Below are positions 13,013-28,100 of a stretch of DNA of 64,000 bases, one piece after another. The stretch lies in contig CAVNZM010000011.1 in NCBI GenBank assembly GCA_963693365.1, positions 4,774,001-4,838,000 on the forward strand. The letters are read 5' to 3'. The notes below the pieces were generated by a model that saw only the letters and a list, made by a program, of their open reading frames with translations, was not told the origin of the DNA and ran no database searches. The stretch's first letter is position 1; each line of letters opens with the position of its first letter. The translations under genes were made by a program, and so were the position numbers. The stretch comes from Amoebidium appalachense. Lineage: Eukaryota > Ichthyosporea.

Positions 13013-13332
13013 GATCTCGCGGAAACTAACCATCCCTAAAAAGATACAACGCCAGGGCATGGGCATATTGCCCATCCAGGTGCCACAGCAACCGTAGGTG
13101 TCTTTGCGAGGGCAGTGTTCAAACAGTACACCTACGTACGGCGGTTTTTCCGGGGGTGCGGCCGCATAAACAGACCGGCGATCGGCCGCACTCTTGTAGG
13201 TCTAAATCACCAATCGGCCGAGCCGAAAGAGTGGTTAAACGTCAAATAAAAATTGATGAAATTTAACTCGTTTGTAGATCACGTTGCTGCCGAAGGCGAA
13301 TAAATCTGTGGAGAACATTTTCCCGCCATTTT

Positions 13333-13345
13333 AGTAGGCCGCACC
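13333..13345 (-). repeat. Subterminal inverted repeat, right
   Basis: AGTAGGCCGCACC, exact inverse of 9214-9226, about 55 bp inside the right terminal repeat. Confidence 0.6.
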
Positions 13346-13399
13346 ACCCCCGAGACCAAAAATCTTGCGCAAACAAATGAGCAAATTCCGATGACGTCA

Positions 13400-13432
13400 C
13401 GTTAGACGGCCTGGTGTTTCTAGATGGCCGTG
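13400..13432 (-). repeat. Right terminal inverted repeat of P-like element (33 bp)
   Basis: Exact reverse complement of 9108-9140. Confidence 0.92.
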
Positions 13433-13440
13433 CTCCCTAA
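13433..13440. repeat. Target-site duplication, right (CTCCCTAA)
   Basis: Direct copy of 9100-9107, immediately outside the right terminal repeat. Confidence 0.9.
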
Positions 13441-13653
13441 TTATTAGTACATCATAAAAAAGAACTCAAACGCCGAATGAAGTTTCTCGAGAAAGAGAGT
13501 TTGGAGTGTTTTATTTGGTCTTCTTTTCCTCTACAGCCCAGATGTGCGTCATGACTCATCCCGCCGCAACAGTATTCATGACGTCATTGCTGATAAACGC
13601 AAAACTTTGAAATAAGTAACATCCAATAACTGTGATATGCAGTAGACACCCAC

Positions 13654-13745
13654 TTCCGGTCCGGTCCGGTCCGGTCCGGTCCGACCCTCTCGAACCGCGG
13701 TTTGGTCCGGTTCGGTCTGAACCAAAAGTAAGGGGGTATAAAACC
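13654..13745 (+). promoter_or_regulatory. Promoter of the metalloprotease gene: CCGGT repeats and TATA box
   Basis: A run of five or more GGTCC pentamers (13654-13684) and a second cluster (TTTGGTCCGGTTCGGT) precede GGTATAAAACC, a good TATA box at 13737-13743. The first ATG downstream in the right frame is 14144, giving a ~370-nt leader. A 90-codon frame opening at 13753 starts too close to the TATA box to be translated reliably. Confidence 0.6.
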
Positions 13746-14143
13746 AGCGGACATGGTTCAGATTAACTCAGTGTACGAAACAGCACTGTTTGACATCCTT
13801 AGTAAAACGCGAACGCTAACCTGCAGCTGTAGTACACATAGTGAAGTATATAGTAACTGTGCCGCGATCTTATTTTTGACAGTTTTAACTTTATACACGT
13901 ACCCTTGCACACACACGTTTGTTTGCACGCCTTTTCCACCTGAAGCAAGCCGGACACTGCCAGGGTTTAAGACCGTGAAAGCCTACCTACTTGCCCCCTT
14001 AATACTCCTGAGGAGTCTCCGATAAACTTTGAAAGTCTCTTGTAGTTATCTACTACTAGTGAATCTGTGACGTCTTGACAAAGTAGACTAGCAGCAAAGC
14101 CTTTTACACATACTTTGTGTATAACTTTAAAATCACAACGAAA

Positions 14144-17087
<2,944 letters not shown>

Positions 17088-17318
17088 ACGTGCAGTAATT
17101 GTCCGGATTGCAAAATTTGGAAGGCAAATGATGGAATTTGCGAGGGCGGAAAGGGTGAAAATTGTCAAAATTCCCCGAATGATTGTAAGAGTGCTTTTAG
17201 TGGTAAGGCCAAGTTCTGCTGTGGGCCTACAAGTGGTAGTTATGGTGGGGCACCGGGTGTAGGCTGTAGCAATTTGAAGTGTGGTGGGCCTACAATGTGC
17301 GCAACTACTTGTGCATAG
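17088..17318 (+). pseudogene. Continuation of the protease Cys-rich tail beyond an in-frame TAG
   Basis: After TAG 17085-17087 the same frame stays open for 76 codons to TAG 17316-17318 and encodes a clearly real Cys-rich sequence. It contains the pattern GxC-x3-x-E-x-C-x(5)-DC twice: the first unit spans the stop (VCSAVDG, stop, TCSNCPDC) and the second is intact (GICEGGKGENCQNSPNDC). In the intact unit the position of the stop is a Glu, so TAG could derive from GAG by one change. It is either a recent nonsense change, an error, or a readthrough product. Codon use and Cys density show that the tail was under selection until recently. Confidence 0.6.
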
Positions 17319-17719
17319 AGAACACACATACACACAACATACAACGAAGACACACATGCTGCACACATATAATCTCATCGGAAAAAGTTAACATATTCCT
17401 TTATGGGCTGAGAGTAGTACGGCCATTACTATTGTTTAGTCCGTTGCAAAGGAAACTGCGTGTGAATACTGAAAGAATACCAACTAGACATCGAAACAAG
17501 CGTAGTACCATCGAAATCCAATCGAAAGAAATTGGAACCTGCTGGTCTTGAATGATCGTAGGACTTTTTTTTTATTAATAAAAAAAAAAATGTTCTTGAC
17601 ACTGTCCATATGGTTTCAGAGTCACTCCTTTGATATACCCTGTGATGCCATGGCTGCTATAAACGGCACTAGTGAACCACCACCTCGATTGAGCAACAAA
17701 GCGAAAAATCTCTCGGTTC
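17319..17719. other. 3' flank of the protease gene, nothing recognised
   Basis: Non-coding by inspection, with T and A runs at 17563-17590. No gene. Confidence 0.5.
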
Positions 17720-17739
17720 TTTACCGCTCAATCACTTCC

Positions 17740-17826
17740 TCCCCCCCCCCCCCCCCCCCCCCCCCCCCCACCTTTCCCCCAACCAACCCACTCACCCACC
17801 CACCCCCTTCCCCCTGCCCCCCTCCC

Positions 17827-17875
<49 letters not shown>

Positions 17876-19190
17876 CCGCCCCAAAAAAAACAAAAACAAA
17901 AACCAAAAAAAAAAAAAAAAACCACAGCCTACACCTCATGATATCGCCCCCCTCCCCCTCCCCCCCCCCCGCCCCCGGCACCGGGTGGCTGTGTTTTTTG
18001 AGACGGGAGAATTGCAGTGAGCTTGCAAACTTCTTCGAGTCGCTCTCATTTGAGCTCTTTGTGTATGTGTATTTTTTTTGGACGACGGGTAGGGGGGAGG
18101 GGGTGGGGTGGGGTGGGGGGGGGGGGGGGGGGGAGAGGCCTTGGGGGTCAGGGTGGCGGTGGGCAGAGGGTGGAGGGGGGGGGGGGGAGAGGGGGGGAGC
18201 GAGAAAAGGAAACTGGAGACGGATGGAAACTGAGGAGAGAGGGTGGGTGGGCGGCGGCGGTGGTGGTTGGTTAGGCTGTGATAAGGTGAGGTGAGGTGGG
18301 GATTGGGGGTGGCATGTTGTTTCTATGTATGTGTGGGTTGTGGGTGTCGGATTCCCCCCCCCCCCCCCCCCCCCCCTACTCTACTAGGGACACAGCGAAC
18401 CCTCAGAATATTCCCCCCCCCCCCCCCCCCCCCAAACCCCCCCCCACCCACACACACACACACAAAAAAGGTCTTCTATTCTATACCACAGCCAAGCCCT
18501 CGGACCCCTCCCCCCTCCCCCCCTCCCCCGGTAACCCTCTTCCCCCTCCCCTCCCCCCCGTCCCCCCCCCCCCCCCCCCACCACCACCACCACCACCCGG
18601 GGGCATCTTTCTACTCTATACCTCAGCTTTACCCTCACAACCAACAATCCCCCCCCCCCCTTTTCCCAGCAAAACAAAACGACAAACTAAAAACGGAGAA
18701 GGAGGGAGGGAGGGGGGAAGGGGGAGGGGGGGGGGGGGGGCACATGCAAAATGCGCTGCACATATTTTCCATCTTGACTTCTCATCTCCACCTAACCAAA
18801 TCTTCTGGCACTGCTCTTTAACTATACACACGTTTTCAGTAAATGACACAAAATTATGCAACTTAACTCAATAATCCTCAATAATCCTCAACAATTTAGT
18901 TAAAACTCAGTCTGGCATGAACGAACCCGCTAATCCCCCCCTCCCCCCCCCCCCCCCCCCCCTCCGCCCATCCCCCCCCCTCCCCCCCCCCCCCCCCAAA
19001 AAAAAAATACTGCTATATGCAAAATCTATTTGATAACGGGAAAAGGACTAATTCACTTTCTGCTGCCTTCTTCCCCCCCTCCCCCCCCCCCCCCATACAC
19101 ACACACACACACGCACCCCCCCCCCCCCCTCCTCCCCCCCCTTCCCAACGTTTGCACACACACACACACACACACGCTCTCTCTCTCTCT
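17740..19190. repeat. Cluster of C and G homopolymers with (CA)n, (CT)n
   Basis: At least ten C or G runs, for example 17740-17770, 17827-17874, 18107-18133, 18353-18377, 18562-18580 and 18943-18962, are separated by short unique sequences. All long frames are Pro, Gly or His repeats. No gene. Confidence 0.85.
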
Positions 19191-19650
19191 CTTGTTGATC
19201 TGGCTAAAGAGTGTTTGAAAGCCGACGAAAAAACGTTCCTGAAAAAATGACAGGACCCATTTTCACAGTTACTTATAGACTATTCCCGGAAAACTCCGGG
19301 TGACCGGTCCCTTTAGCCGACTTGTGCATTCACGTAGCCGCGACACGTTTGATCAAGAGAAGAACGAACACGAACTTAGCTCTTAGGTGATCTTAGCCAT
19401 AAAAATTAATGCTGTCAACTTGGGATTATTTTAAAGGCACAACAGACGGGGATCTGCACCTCACTCAGTCTGAACTGTATCATGAAACTCGTTGCACTTA
19501 GCATAATAGTTGTTGCTGGCACATGGAGAAGGAGAAGGGAAGGTGGGGTGGAGGGGTAGAGGTGGGGGAGGGGGGGGGGGGGTTGTAGCTTCTGACTCTC
19601 CCAATATGACCCGGTTTGTCTTCACTTGAAGGTTTTTCTTCTTATCCTTC
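19191..19650. other. Unique DNA, no gene seen
   Basis: About 450 bp of normal-complexity sequence with stops in all frames and no recognisable exon. Confidence 0.5.
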
Positions 19651-19783
19651 CTCTCCCCACCCCCCCACCCCTCCCCCCCCTCCCCCTCCCCCCCCACCCC
19701 CCCCCCCCCCCCCCAACACACACACACACCTTTTTTTTCCTTCTTTTTTTTTTTTTTTTTTGGGGGGGTTGGGTTTGGGGGGG

Positions 19784-19819
<36 letters not shown>

Positions 19820-20664
19820 TACCGGGTCATTCACTGCAACATCATTATCAAGTGTATTTAAGCATTACTTGAACAAAATCATCATCTGATTAAAGTTTCA
19901 CTAATATAACAAAACAAGTCATCAAGTGTAACAGTTATTCAAGTGCTACTAGCATAACAAAATCATTTGGTGTAATCAATAGTAATGTTTTACTAGTATG
20001 CAGGCGCCGTTTTGAAGTCTGTACTGGCCACAGTGTCACGAGGCTCGCAGGGTTGTGGGTTTAAAGCGCATTGCTTCATGTTCTATCCCACACAACTTGC
20101 TCTAGCTACTCTCCGAGTAAACTTATCGGTTATCCCACCTCCTTCCCCCCCCCCCCCTCCTTCCCCCCCCCCCCCTCCCCCCACCGTCCTCCTCCCCCCC
20201 CCTCCCCCCCTTATAACCCACACCCCTCCCCCTCCCCACACACACCCCCTCCCCCTCCCCCTCCCACCTTCTCAAAGTTTGCCACCGGTTTTCAGCCTTA
20301 TTTTATCTTGGTGGTGCGGGCGCGTGGGCGCGCGTGCGTATGGGAGTGAGGTGGGTGAGGGTGGGGTGGGAGTGGGGGGATTTGGGGGAGAGGTGTACAT
20401 GGGGATGGAACGATGGAGGAAAGGGGGGGGAAGGGGGGGGGGGGAGAGGGGGGATGGGTTGGTGGGTGGGTTGGTGGATGGGTGGTAGGGGGGATGGGAG
20501 GGTGGGGGAGGAAAGGGGGGTGGGGGGGAGAATGGGTGGGTGAGTTGGTTGGTGGGTTGGGGGGGGGGGGGGGGGGGGGGGGGAGCGTGCACTGGATGTG
20601 TGTGTGGGGGGAGGGGGGAGGGCGAGGGGGGCGGGGGGTGCACTGGGTGGGGTGGGGGTAGGGT

Positions 20665-20700
<36 letters not shown>

Positions 20701-20817
20701 GGATGTGTGTGTGTGTTGTATTCAACTGTGCGTGCCGGTGTGTACAGCGTGAGCTCATTCTTTATTCAACTTGGTAAGTTGTTTTCTCCGGGCGGGCGGC
20801 GGCGGCGGCGGCGGCGG

Positions 20818-20859
<42 letters not shown>

Positions 20860-20996
20860 TGTGCCGCCATCCTCCATTGTTATTACCACTATTAGCTTTA
20901 CAAAAAACCTTCTGTGCCCCCACTCCTCCCCCTCCCCCATTCCCCCCCTTCCACCCACCCTCCCCCCCCTTCCCCCCCTCCCTCCTTCCCCCCCCC

Positions 20997-21029
<33 letters not shown>

Positions 21030-21060
21030 CCCCCGGGGGAGGCTCCAGCCACCATGTTAC
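19651..21060. repeat. C- and G-rich low-complexity DNA
   Basis: Repeated C runs (19700-19714, 20150-20190) and G runs (19787-19817, 20561-20583, 20669-20699, 20820-20858), with a (GGC)n block at 20790-20820 and a further C run at 21000-21028. A short segment, CAG then CGTGAGCTC...CAACTTG then GTAAGT (about 20750-20776), looks like a tiny exon between splice sites, but I could not connect it to any gene. Confidence 0.8.
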
Positions 21061-21215
21061 ACACAACCGAAAATCAACTTAAGAAAGAAAGGAAGGGATT
21101 GGGGTGAAGTATAACTATTAACAGCAATGAGAATAACTCTGTGCACACATGGTTGGCCAAACTTGCCTGTACTGCAACACTCGACTAGCATCCAGATTTA
21201 TCACCAACAATCCCC

Positions 21216-21251
<36 letters not shown>

Positions 21252-21319
21252 CTACTTCCCAGCAACACATACACACAAACACATACAGACATACACACCG
21301 TGCACGAAACATTACACAC

Positions 21320-21472
21320 ACAAAAAATGCATGCCCTCATCCCGACGGTGACAATTTGTTACAGTACGGTGAGTGTACACGACACTTCCACGGCACGGAC
21401 CCGGAATCTGGTAGTGGTACTGCTAATCAGATTCAGCACAGCACTCACATAGGTGTGTACGTGTACCGTTGA
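21320..21472 (+). other. Possible terminal exon, unrecognised
   Basis: A plus-strand frame of ordinary composition (around LLQYGECTRHFHGTD) ends at TGA 21470-21472. A splice donor-like CGGTGAGT inside it argues for exon-intron structure. No family was recognised. Confidence 0.15.
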
Positions 21473-21639
21473 CAACGTTCCATGTTTGCTCGAATTGGAA
21501 ATGAAATGTAACACTACTACACCCCTTTCCCTCTCCCCGCCCCCTTCCCCCAGCCTGTGCGGCGATCCCCCCCCTCCCTCCCCCCACTCACCAAACCTGT
21601 GGGCGAGGGGCAAGGGTGGAGGGCAAGGGACGGTGGTGG

Positions 21640-21648
21640 TGGTGGTGG

Positions 21649-21701
<53 letters not shown>

Positions 21702-21705
21702 GGAA
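21640..21705. repeat. (GGT)n then G homopolymer (~50 bp)
   Basis: A GGT run followed by an uninterrupted G tract to about 21701. Confidence 0.9.
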
Positions 21706-21915
21706 AGGGGCAACACTAGCAGAGACTCTGCTGATCACAGAATAATTCATGTTTTTTGCAGAATGAAAACCCAGATGGTAACCGTTCTGCTTGTGCTGCA
21801 TATACTATTCCGCGTTCATACAATTGTGTTTCCCCCCTCCCCCTCCCTCCCCCGCTCCTTCCACCTATCCGCCCAATGGGCCGACCGTGGATGCTCCCCT
21901 TTACTCCTCTTCCTT

Positions 21916-22814
<899 letters not shown>

Positions 22815-22855
22815 GCGCACACACATACACACTCAAATGCCCACACCCACACAAA

Positions 22856-22964
22856 GCGAGGACAGCATCTTTTACAAACTAAGTTACTTGAAAACGTTCG
22901 TGGGAAGGAGATTACACATGAAAGACATTACAGTGTGCGAGGGAAAAAGGAGGTTGGGACACGA

Positions 22965-22968
<4 letters not shown>
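22856..22968 (+). other. Possible exon of ordinary composition
   Basis: About 37 codons open on the plus strand (SEDSIFYKLSYLKTF region) lie between a (CA)n array and a G run. This is the only coding-like stretch between 21.5 and 23.9 kb. Other frames are open as well and no family is recognised. Confidence 0.15.
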
Positions 22969-22996
<28 letters not shown>

Positions 22997-23276
22997 CGGG
23001 GGATGCCCCGTGTTTGTGGGTATGTGTGTGCTCATGCGACTGTGGAGACGTTTGTGTGCCACCGTGCGCTTGTGTGTGGTGGTGCCTGCGTGCTCTATGC
23101 TTCTGTGTGGGCTTGAGTGTCTGCTAGAGTGTGTGCTCCATTACCAGGTAATGTAATAATTATTCATGGGTTATGCATGAGTTGAGGCTTGTTGCATGTG
23201 TGTGTACACAGTAGGCAAGTAGATCATCAATGGTTGGTGTAAGAAGCATAGTATCGAACTTACCCCGTGCTTGCGC

Positions 23277-23496
<220 letters not shown>

Positions 23497-23908
23497 TCCG
23501 TGTGACCTCTTCCCCGATGTTTTTGTTTTCTTTGATTCGGTCCCTGCCGCATTTAGGAATCATGTTGATGGACGTTTGTTTTTATTTGCGATTAATATCT
23601 TAACGAACACAACTATGGTTGCCTGCGAATTCGCAGCGCTTTTGTTTAAAAGGATTATATTAACGTCAATACATTTTCAAGGAGCCACGTAAAAAGGAAA
23701 CCAACACTAAAAAAAAAACACTTTAAAATCTTCAACAAAAATATCCTGCACGAACCGTTCCTCTTCTCTATACAGTTATCTGTACGGCAGACTATAAGTC
23801 TACTCTTTGGCAGACACAAAACCAAATAGTTGGTCACATTTTTTCTAAATATCATATTAGCCGCATGAAGCCTTTCATTGCCGCAGGCTCCTAGGTAGTC
23901 ATTACTAC

Positions 23909-25381
23909 TCAATTATCATTTAAATATGAAAGTTCACACGAGAACAAAACCACTACAGACACGGGCATAAAGATGACGCCAAACACCGCCAGGAACCACG
24001 CAGCGTATTTCTTTGCACCGGCCCACTTGCTCTCCGACGGAGACGCCCATCCCTTCTCGGCGTCGGCCTGCACGTCGTTGTACACAAACATCTTTAAATA
24101 GGCGCATGCGGGGATGATGAATGCCGACATGGTGCAAGAGGTACCACCGACAATCCCAAAAACCAGCCCGAGATCGCTAACAGTCATGGCAACGGCTACC
24201 GTGGTGGCAAGGAGACCCACCGTGCATACCCAGAAAACGGCACGGGTACTGTTTGAACGCGGGGCGGAAACAACATCGCCTTTGCCCGCAACGTGGAGCA
24301 ACTGGTGGACGAGATTGACAAAAGCGTCGCGTGTGGGGTGGAAGAAGACCGGGTAGGATGCAGAGACCACAAAGGCAAGCATCAGGCGTGCAGCAGACAC
24401 GACGGGGGTGATGGGATAGTCGGTGAGGATGTTTGCGCTGACGTTCGTGCCGAAGGTGAGCACCCCGCACAGGCCAAAGAACATGTACACAAGACCCACA
24501 AGACCGATGGAGCCGGCACCCACAATATCCATGGACTTGACCCTGGGCTTCTTAATGACGTTGTAGATGGCAGGCACGTTGACCTGGCAGGCAAACGCGA
24601 AGATGTACATGGGGAGGGCACGCAGCACACCCAGTCCTTCCGCATGCACCATTTCCACAGTACCGCGGCAGGTACCAGCGTCCTTACCGGTGCAGGCATC
24701 AAACGTGTCTGAGGGAGCTATGAAGAAAAGAAGCACGACCACCATCACGTACAGGACGGCAACAATAGCCAGCGTGCTGGTGAACTTGAGCTTGTCGATG
24801 TTGGGCATGCAGGCAAGGGGGGCACCGACAACGGCAAAGACAATGCCGATCCAAAAGAGACGGTTGTAGAGAAAACTGTCGGCAGCCACACCAGACCCAG
24901 CCACCTGTTCCACAAACTGAGGCAGAAGGTCGCTCGCCACCATCAGGTACGAAATGCACGCGCCGATACACGTGAAGATTGCCGCAAAGTCGCCCACCCA
25001 GCCGAGATGCGGGTACGCCTCCTTCAACACACCGCCATAGGACGTGTTTTCACCGCCCACACGGTGGCAGCACTTGCTGTAGGGATGAATGGTGAGGAAC
25101 GCCGCACACAGAGAAAAGGCCATTAGAAGGATGGCCACCAGCCACCCGCACTGGGCGAAGGCGTAGGGGAGCGCAAGCACGCCGGTGCCGATGATTGTGT
25201 TTGTGAGGTTTGCCATGCCGGCAAAGACGGACGAGTTGCGGGAACTCCCCTCCGTCTGTTCGTTGTCGGAGTTGCTTCCGATGGAGACGCATTCGCCAGA
25301 GGGCTCGGGCACCGTTTCTGCCTTGGTTTTGGTGTCGCAGTCGACAGAAGACGAATTTTGCGGGTGTGGCGGGAGAGACAT
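23909..25381 (-). CDS. Amino acid transporter, AAAP/SLC38-type
   Basis: A single exon of 490 codons, ATG at 25381 and TGA at 23909-23911. After a ~50-residue Ser-rich cytoplasmic N-terminus the first membrane segment begins with the family signature SVFAGMANLTNTIIGTGVLA followed by LPYAF, as in Aa_trans (PF01490) proteins. About 11 hydrophobic segments follow, and length and layout are normal for the family. These carriers move neutral or other amino acids across the plasma or vacuolar/lysosomal membrane, often coupled to protons or sodium; the substrate cannot be read from sequence. The gene is intact and intronless, unlike MRPL9, the V-ATPase gene and TSC2. A TATA box lies 115-125 bp upstream and CCAAT boxes beyond it. 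A possible poly(A) signal (AATAAA on the minus strand) lies at 23581-23586. Confidence 0.9.
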   Translation of the reverse strand: MSLPPHPQNSSSVDCDTKTKAETVPEPSGECVSIGSNSDNEQTEGSSRNSSVFAGMANLTNTIIGTGVLALPYAFAQCGWLVAILLMAFSLCAAFLTIHPYSKCCHRVGGENTSYGGVLKEAYPHLGWVGDFAAIFTCIGACISYLMVASDLLPQFVEQVAGSGVAADSFLYNRLFWIGIVFAVVGAPLACMPNIDKLKFTSTLAIVAVLYVMVVVLLFFIAPSDTFDACTGKDAGTCRGTVEMVHAEGLGVLRALPMYIFAFACQVNVPAIYNVIKKPRVKSMDIVGAGSIGLVGLVYMFFGLCGVLTFGTNVSANILTDYPITPVVSAARLMLAFVVSASYPVFFHPTRDAFVNLVHQLLHVAGKGDVVSAPRSNSTRAVFWVCTVGLLATTVAVAMTVSDLGLVFGIVGGTSCTMSAFIIPACAYLKMFVYNDVQADAEKGWASPSESKWAGAKKYAAWFLAVFGVIFMPVSVVVLFSCELSYLNDN

Positions 25382-25494
25382 GTTGTCGGGTTTTTTGTTT
25401 GGAGGTGTCAGGCTGTACTTGTACTCACTGAATTGTTTTTGTTTATCGTGTCTGCAAGTGCAGTCTGCATCTTGAGATTGTGGCGTCTGTGTGC

Positions 25495-25509
25495 GAGTTT
25501 ATATAGCTA
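25495..25509 (-). promoter_or_regulatory. TATA box of the amino acid transporter gene
   Basis: On the minus strand GTAGCTATATAAACT, 115-125 bp upstream of the ATG. A near-identical arrangement (CCAATCATAT, about 45 bp, TATATAAAC) occurs at 40752-40793. Confidence 0.65.
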
Positions 25510-25540
25510 CGGGTCGATGAGTTAGTCAGAGTTACTCTAA

Positions 25541-25725
25541 TATGATTGGTTTACATCGGGTAAATATTCTTGTAAAAGCCAATCGGAACACAAGAAAGCT
25601 TTTCGATCAGCGAATAGGAAGAATCCTAAAGGACCTAAACAGAACCCCAGGCCAAATCCCCGCAAACTTTGAATCCCGAAAGGTACCGAGCATGAACTTC
25701 GCTTTCCCACTGCTTTTTCAACCAA
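25541..25725 (-). promoter_or_regulatory. CCAAT boxes upstream of the amino acid transporter
   Basis: CCAATCATAT on the minus strand at about 25541-25550, about 40 bp upstream of the TATA box. Further CCAAT motifs read on the plus strand at about 25578 (GCCAATCGG) and 25720 (ACCAATGC). They are likely NF-Y-type activator sites. Confidence 0.5.
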
Positions 25726-26009
25726 TGCTAATATTAGGAGGAAGAGTCATGAATGGCATAAAAAGGTTTAAATTCAGCTGTACCTCTGTTTAGGGCCACC
25801 CTGAGGTCCGCCTTTGTGGGCAAGTAGCAAAAACACTCATAACCATAAAACATCATCACACCCTGACTCGAAAGTTCTCCGCAACCCGCCGTCGCTGTCA
25901 CCCCACAAGTGACGTCACAGCCTGCCACATTGCCACTCAAAAACCCTTTTTATACCTTCGCAACCCTCTTTCGGGCCTGCTAATTTGACTAAATTTCGTC
26001 ATTTATTCT

Positions 26010-26225
26010 ATGCTCGTTAGTCTGCCAACACATATGTCTTACCACCCGGTACCAATATCAGTAGGTGGTAATACCACAGCTCGCTCCGTTACAGAACCAC
26101 CAGTGCCGAGCGTTGAACCTGCTTTGACCCGATTGAAAGTCAACGAGCCGATTCGCAATCGCTTGGTCGAACAGCTCCACATGCACACACCCCACACCAC
26201 AGCACGCATGCCGCACGAGAACTAG
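26010..26225 (+). CDS. Hypothetical small protein, possibly broken by a GA microsatellite
   Basis: The 71-codon frame from ATG 26010 has ordinary composition (MLVSLPTHMSYHPVPISVGG at its start) and a TATAC-like motif about 60 bp upstream. It ends at TAG inside a GA-rich tract. Past the stop the same frame reads KLVKELE and then, after a shift within the (GA)n tract, EKEELESLQLTHL before a stop at about 26310. This suggests that a coiled-coil C-terminus was disrupted by repeat length change. No family was recognised, and the alternative is chance. Confidence 0.3.
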   Translation: MLVSLPTHMSYHPVPISVGGNTTARSVTEPPVPSVEPALTRLKVNEPIRNRLVEQLHMHTPHTTARMPHEN

Positions 26226-26575
26226 AGAGAGAGAAAGCTCGTCAAAGAGCTGGAGAGAGAGAGAGAGAGAGAAGGAAGAGCTTGAATCTCTGCAGCTCAC
26301 TCACTTGTAGCTCATGTTTCTTTTATAGCAATAGATAGACGATTGTTTTAATTGGAGCTTGTCTTGTTCAACATTCTTCTCAAGGGCGCACGGAGGGTGT
26401 AGTGGCGGCCCCAGCAAGTGCACCCATCCGTCTTCTGGACAGTTAACACAACGCTTTGTTTGCTGCTATAGTTTGGCACTAGGTATCACTCATATTATTC
26501 CTTGTTACTGAGCCAAAGCGGTAGAGTTGAGTCCTGTTTGCACAATTTTGGTAGCTGTGTGGTCAGATTGCCAAC

Positions 26576-26895
26576 ATGGCCAGTATATTGACGAGAACGG
26601 GCCTTGGGCTTCTTCGGCCTACTGCTGCTGCCGCTACTTCGCTCACACCAGCCGTGGCAACTCTAGTACAAACTCGCGTAGGTGACCCAAAACCATCTTT
26701 AAATTTTTTGTTGGAAAGCACTTCCCTCGGCACACACGAGATGTGCCCCCCCCACACACGTGTGCCCCTGCATACGTGCACCCACCACACAGAGGCTCTC
26801 ACGCGCACACATACACAAACACATACATACACGCACACAAACACGCACACACACACGGGAGCGTGCGGACACGAACACACACACACACACACATA

Positions 26896-26956
<61 letters not shown>

Positions 26957-28069
26957 AATAAGCACTCACAAGCACGCATACTTGCATTACGGACACACGC
27001 ACACGCATCGGGCTCGCACACACATCCTGCAAACCTGCATGCACACACATAGACACACGCACCAGGGACATACATGCACCTACCTATCCAAGCACACTGG
27101 CCTCACATGCATAGATACCTCTGGAATCTAATTCGAAATAGTGTACAAGCGTTTGCGGCTACTTTTACAGTTGGTGTTTGAACAAAAAAACGTTTTTATT
27201 GCTCTACACCTCACTTCGTTCCTGTTTCCTGTGCCTTCTTCCCAGCCCCTAGGACCACCTTTTTGTACACTGTTGCTCCCCTCCCCTCCCCTCACCTCCC
27301 CGTTCTCTTTCTCCCTATCGCTCTCTTTCTACCCGCCTCTCTACCTTTCTACCTGCTCCCTCCCTTTCCTCGTCCCTCGTTCCCTCCTCCTACTCTGCCC
27401 CATCTCTTTTCCTCGCTCCCTCTTTCTCCCCCTCACTCCTTCCCTCCCTCCCTTCCTCCCTCCGTCTTCCCCCTTCCCACCCTCCGCACCCCCGGTTTTC
27501 TTCCCCCGGATGACGTGGCCCTGAGGATGGGCACTGATAATCATGCATACTCTTTTTATGTGTTTTTTGCACTCTCCACTGTGTTGTCCGTTGTGAATGT
27601 GTGTACTTTGTACTCTATGCCCCTTCCCCTCCCCCCCCCCCTTTTCCCCTCACGGGCTTCCCCCCTGCCTCTCCCCCTTCCCCCTTACTTCCCTTCTGCC
27701 CCGCCCCACCTCTCACTCCCCTCCTTCCTTCGTCCCCTAACCCGCCTTCTTCCTTCCTCCCTTCCGTCCCTCCTTCCCTCCGCCTTCCCTCCCACCATCA
27801 TCCCTTCTCACTTTGCCTCCGTCCCTCCCTCCCTTCCTGCCCCCCTCCCTTCTATCCTGCTCTTCGCACCTATTTCCTCCCCCCTCCTCTCCCCGGGGCT
27901 CTGGTCAAGTGTCTTCTGCCTGCACGCCTTTTGTCTGTTCCTTATTTTATATTTTTATTTCGGGGTTCTCGTTTTTTTGACGTTAAGTATTTGTCGTTTG
28001 GTGTCCCCTCCATATTTCGAACCCCCTAATGCATCTGTCGCATTCCCACCTCCCCTTACCCTCCCTCTA

Positions 28070-28100
<31 letters not shown>

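Larger units (their letters stand above)
9108..13432 (-). mobile_element. Complete P-type (THAP) DNA transposon
   Basis: A 4325-bp element bounded by 33-bp inverted repeats that are identical (9108-9140 and 13400-13432, outer end CACGGCCATCTAG) and flanked on both sides by the 8-bp direct repeat CTCCCTAA. An 8-bp target duplication is the hallmark of the P superfamily. A 13-bp subterminal inverted repeat, GGTGCGGCCTACT, lies inside each end (9214-9226 and 13333-13345), comparable with the subterminal repeats of Drosophila P. The coding strand is minus: THAP zinc finger, coiled coil, then a P-transposase-like C-terminal part. Perfect ends and target duplication suggest a recent insertion. I could not find an RNase H/DDE catalytic core, and at least two changes of frame separate the coding blocks, so this copy may be defective or more heavily spliced than I can resolve. 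Confidence 0.88.

Noticed and set aside
13753-14025. 90-codon frame upstream of the metalloprotease
   Set aside because: It starts about 10 bp after the TATA box, before any likely transcription start, and has no recognisable domain.
23934-25292. Several 60-140-codon frames over the amino acid transporter on both strands
   Set aside because: Shadows of the 490-codon AAAP gene in a GC-rich coding region.
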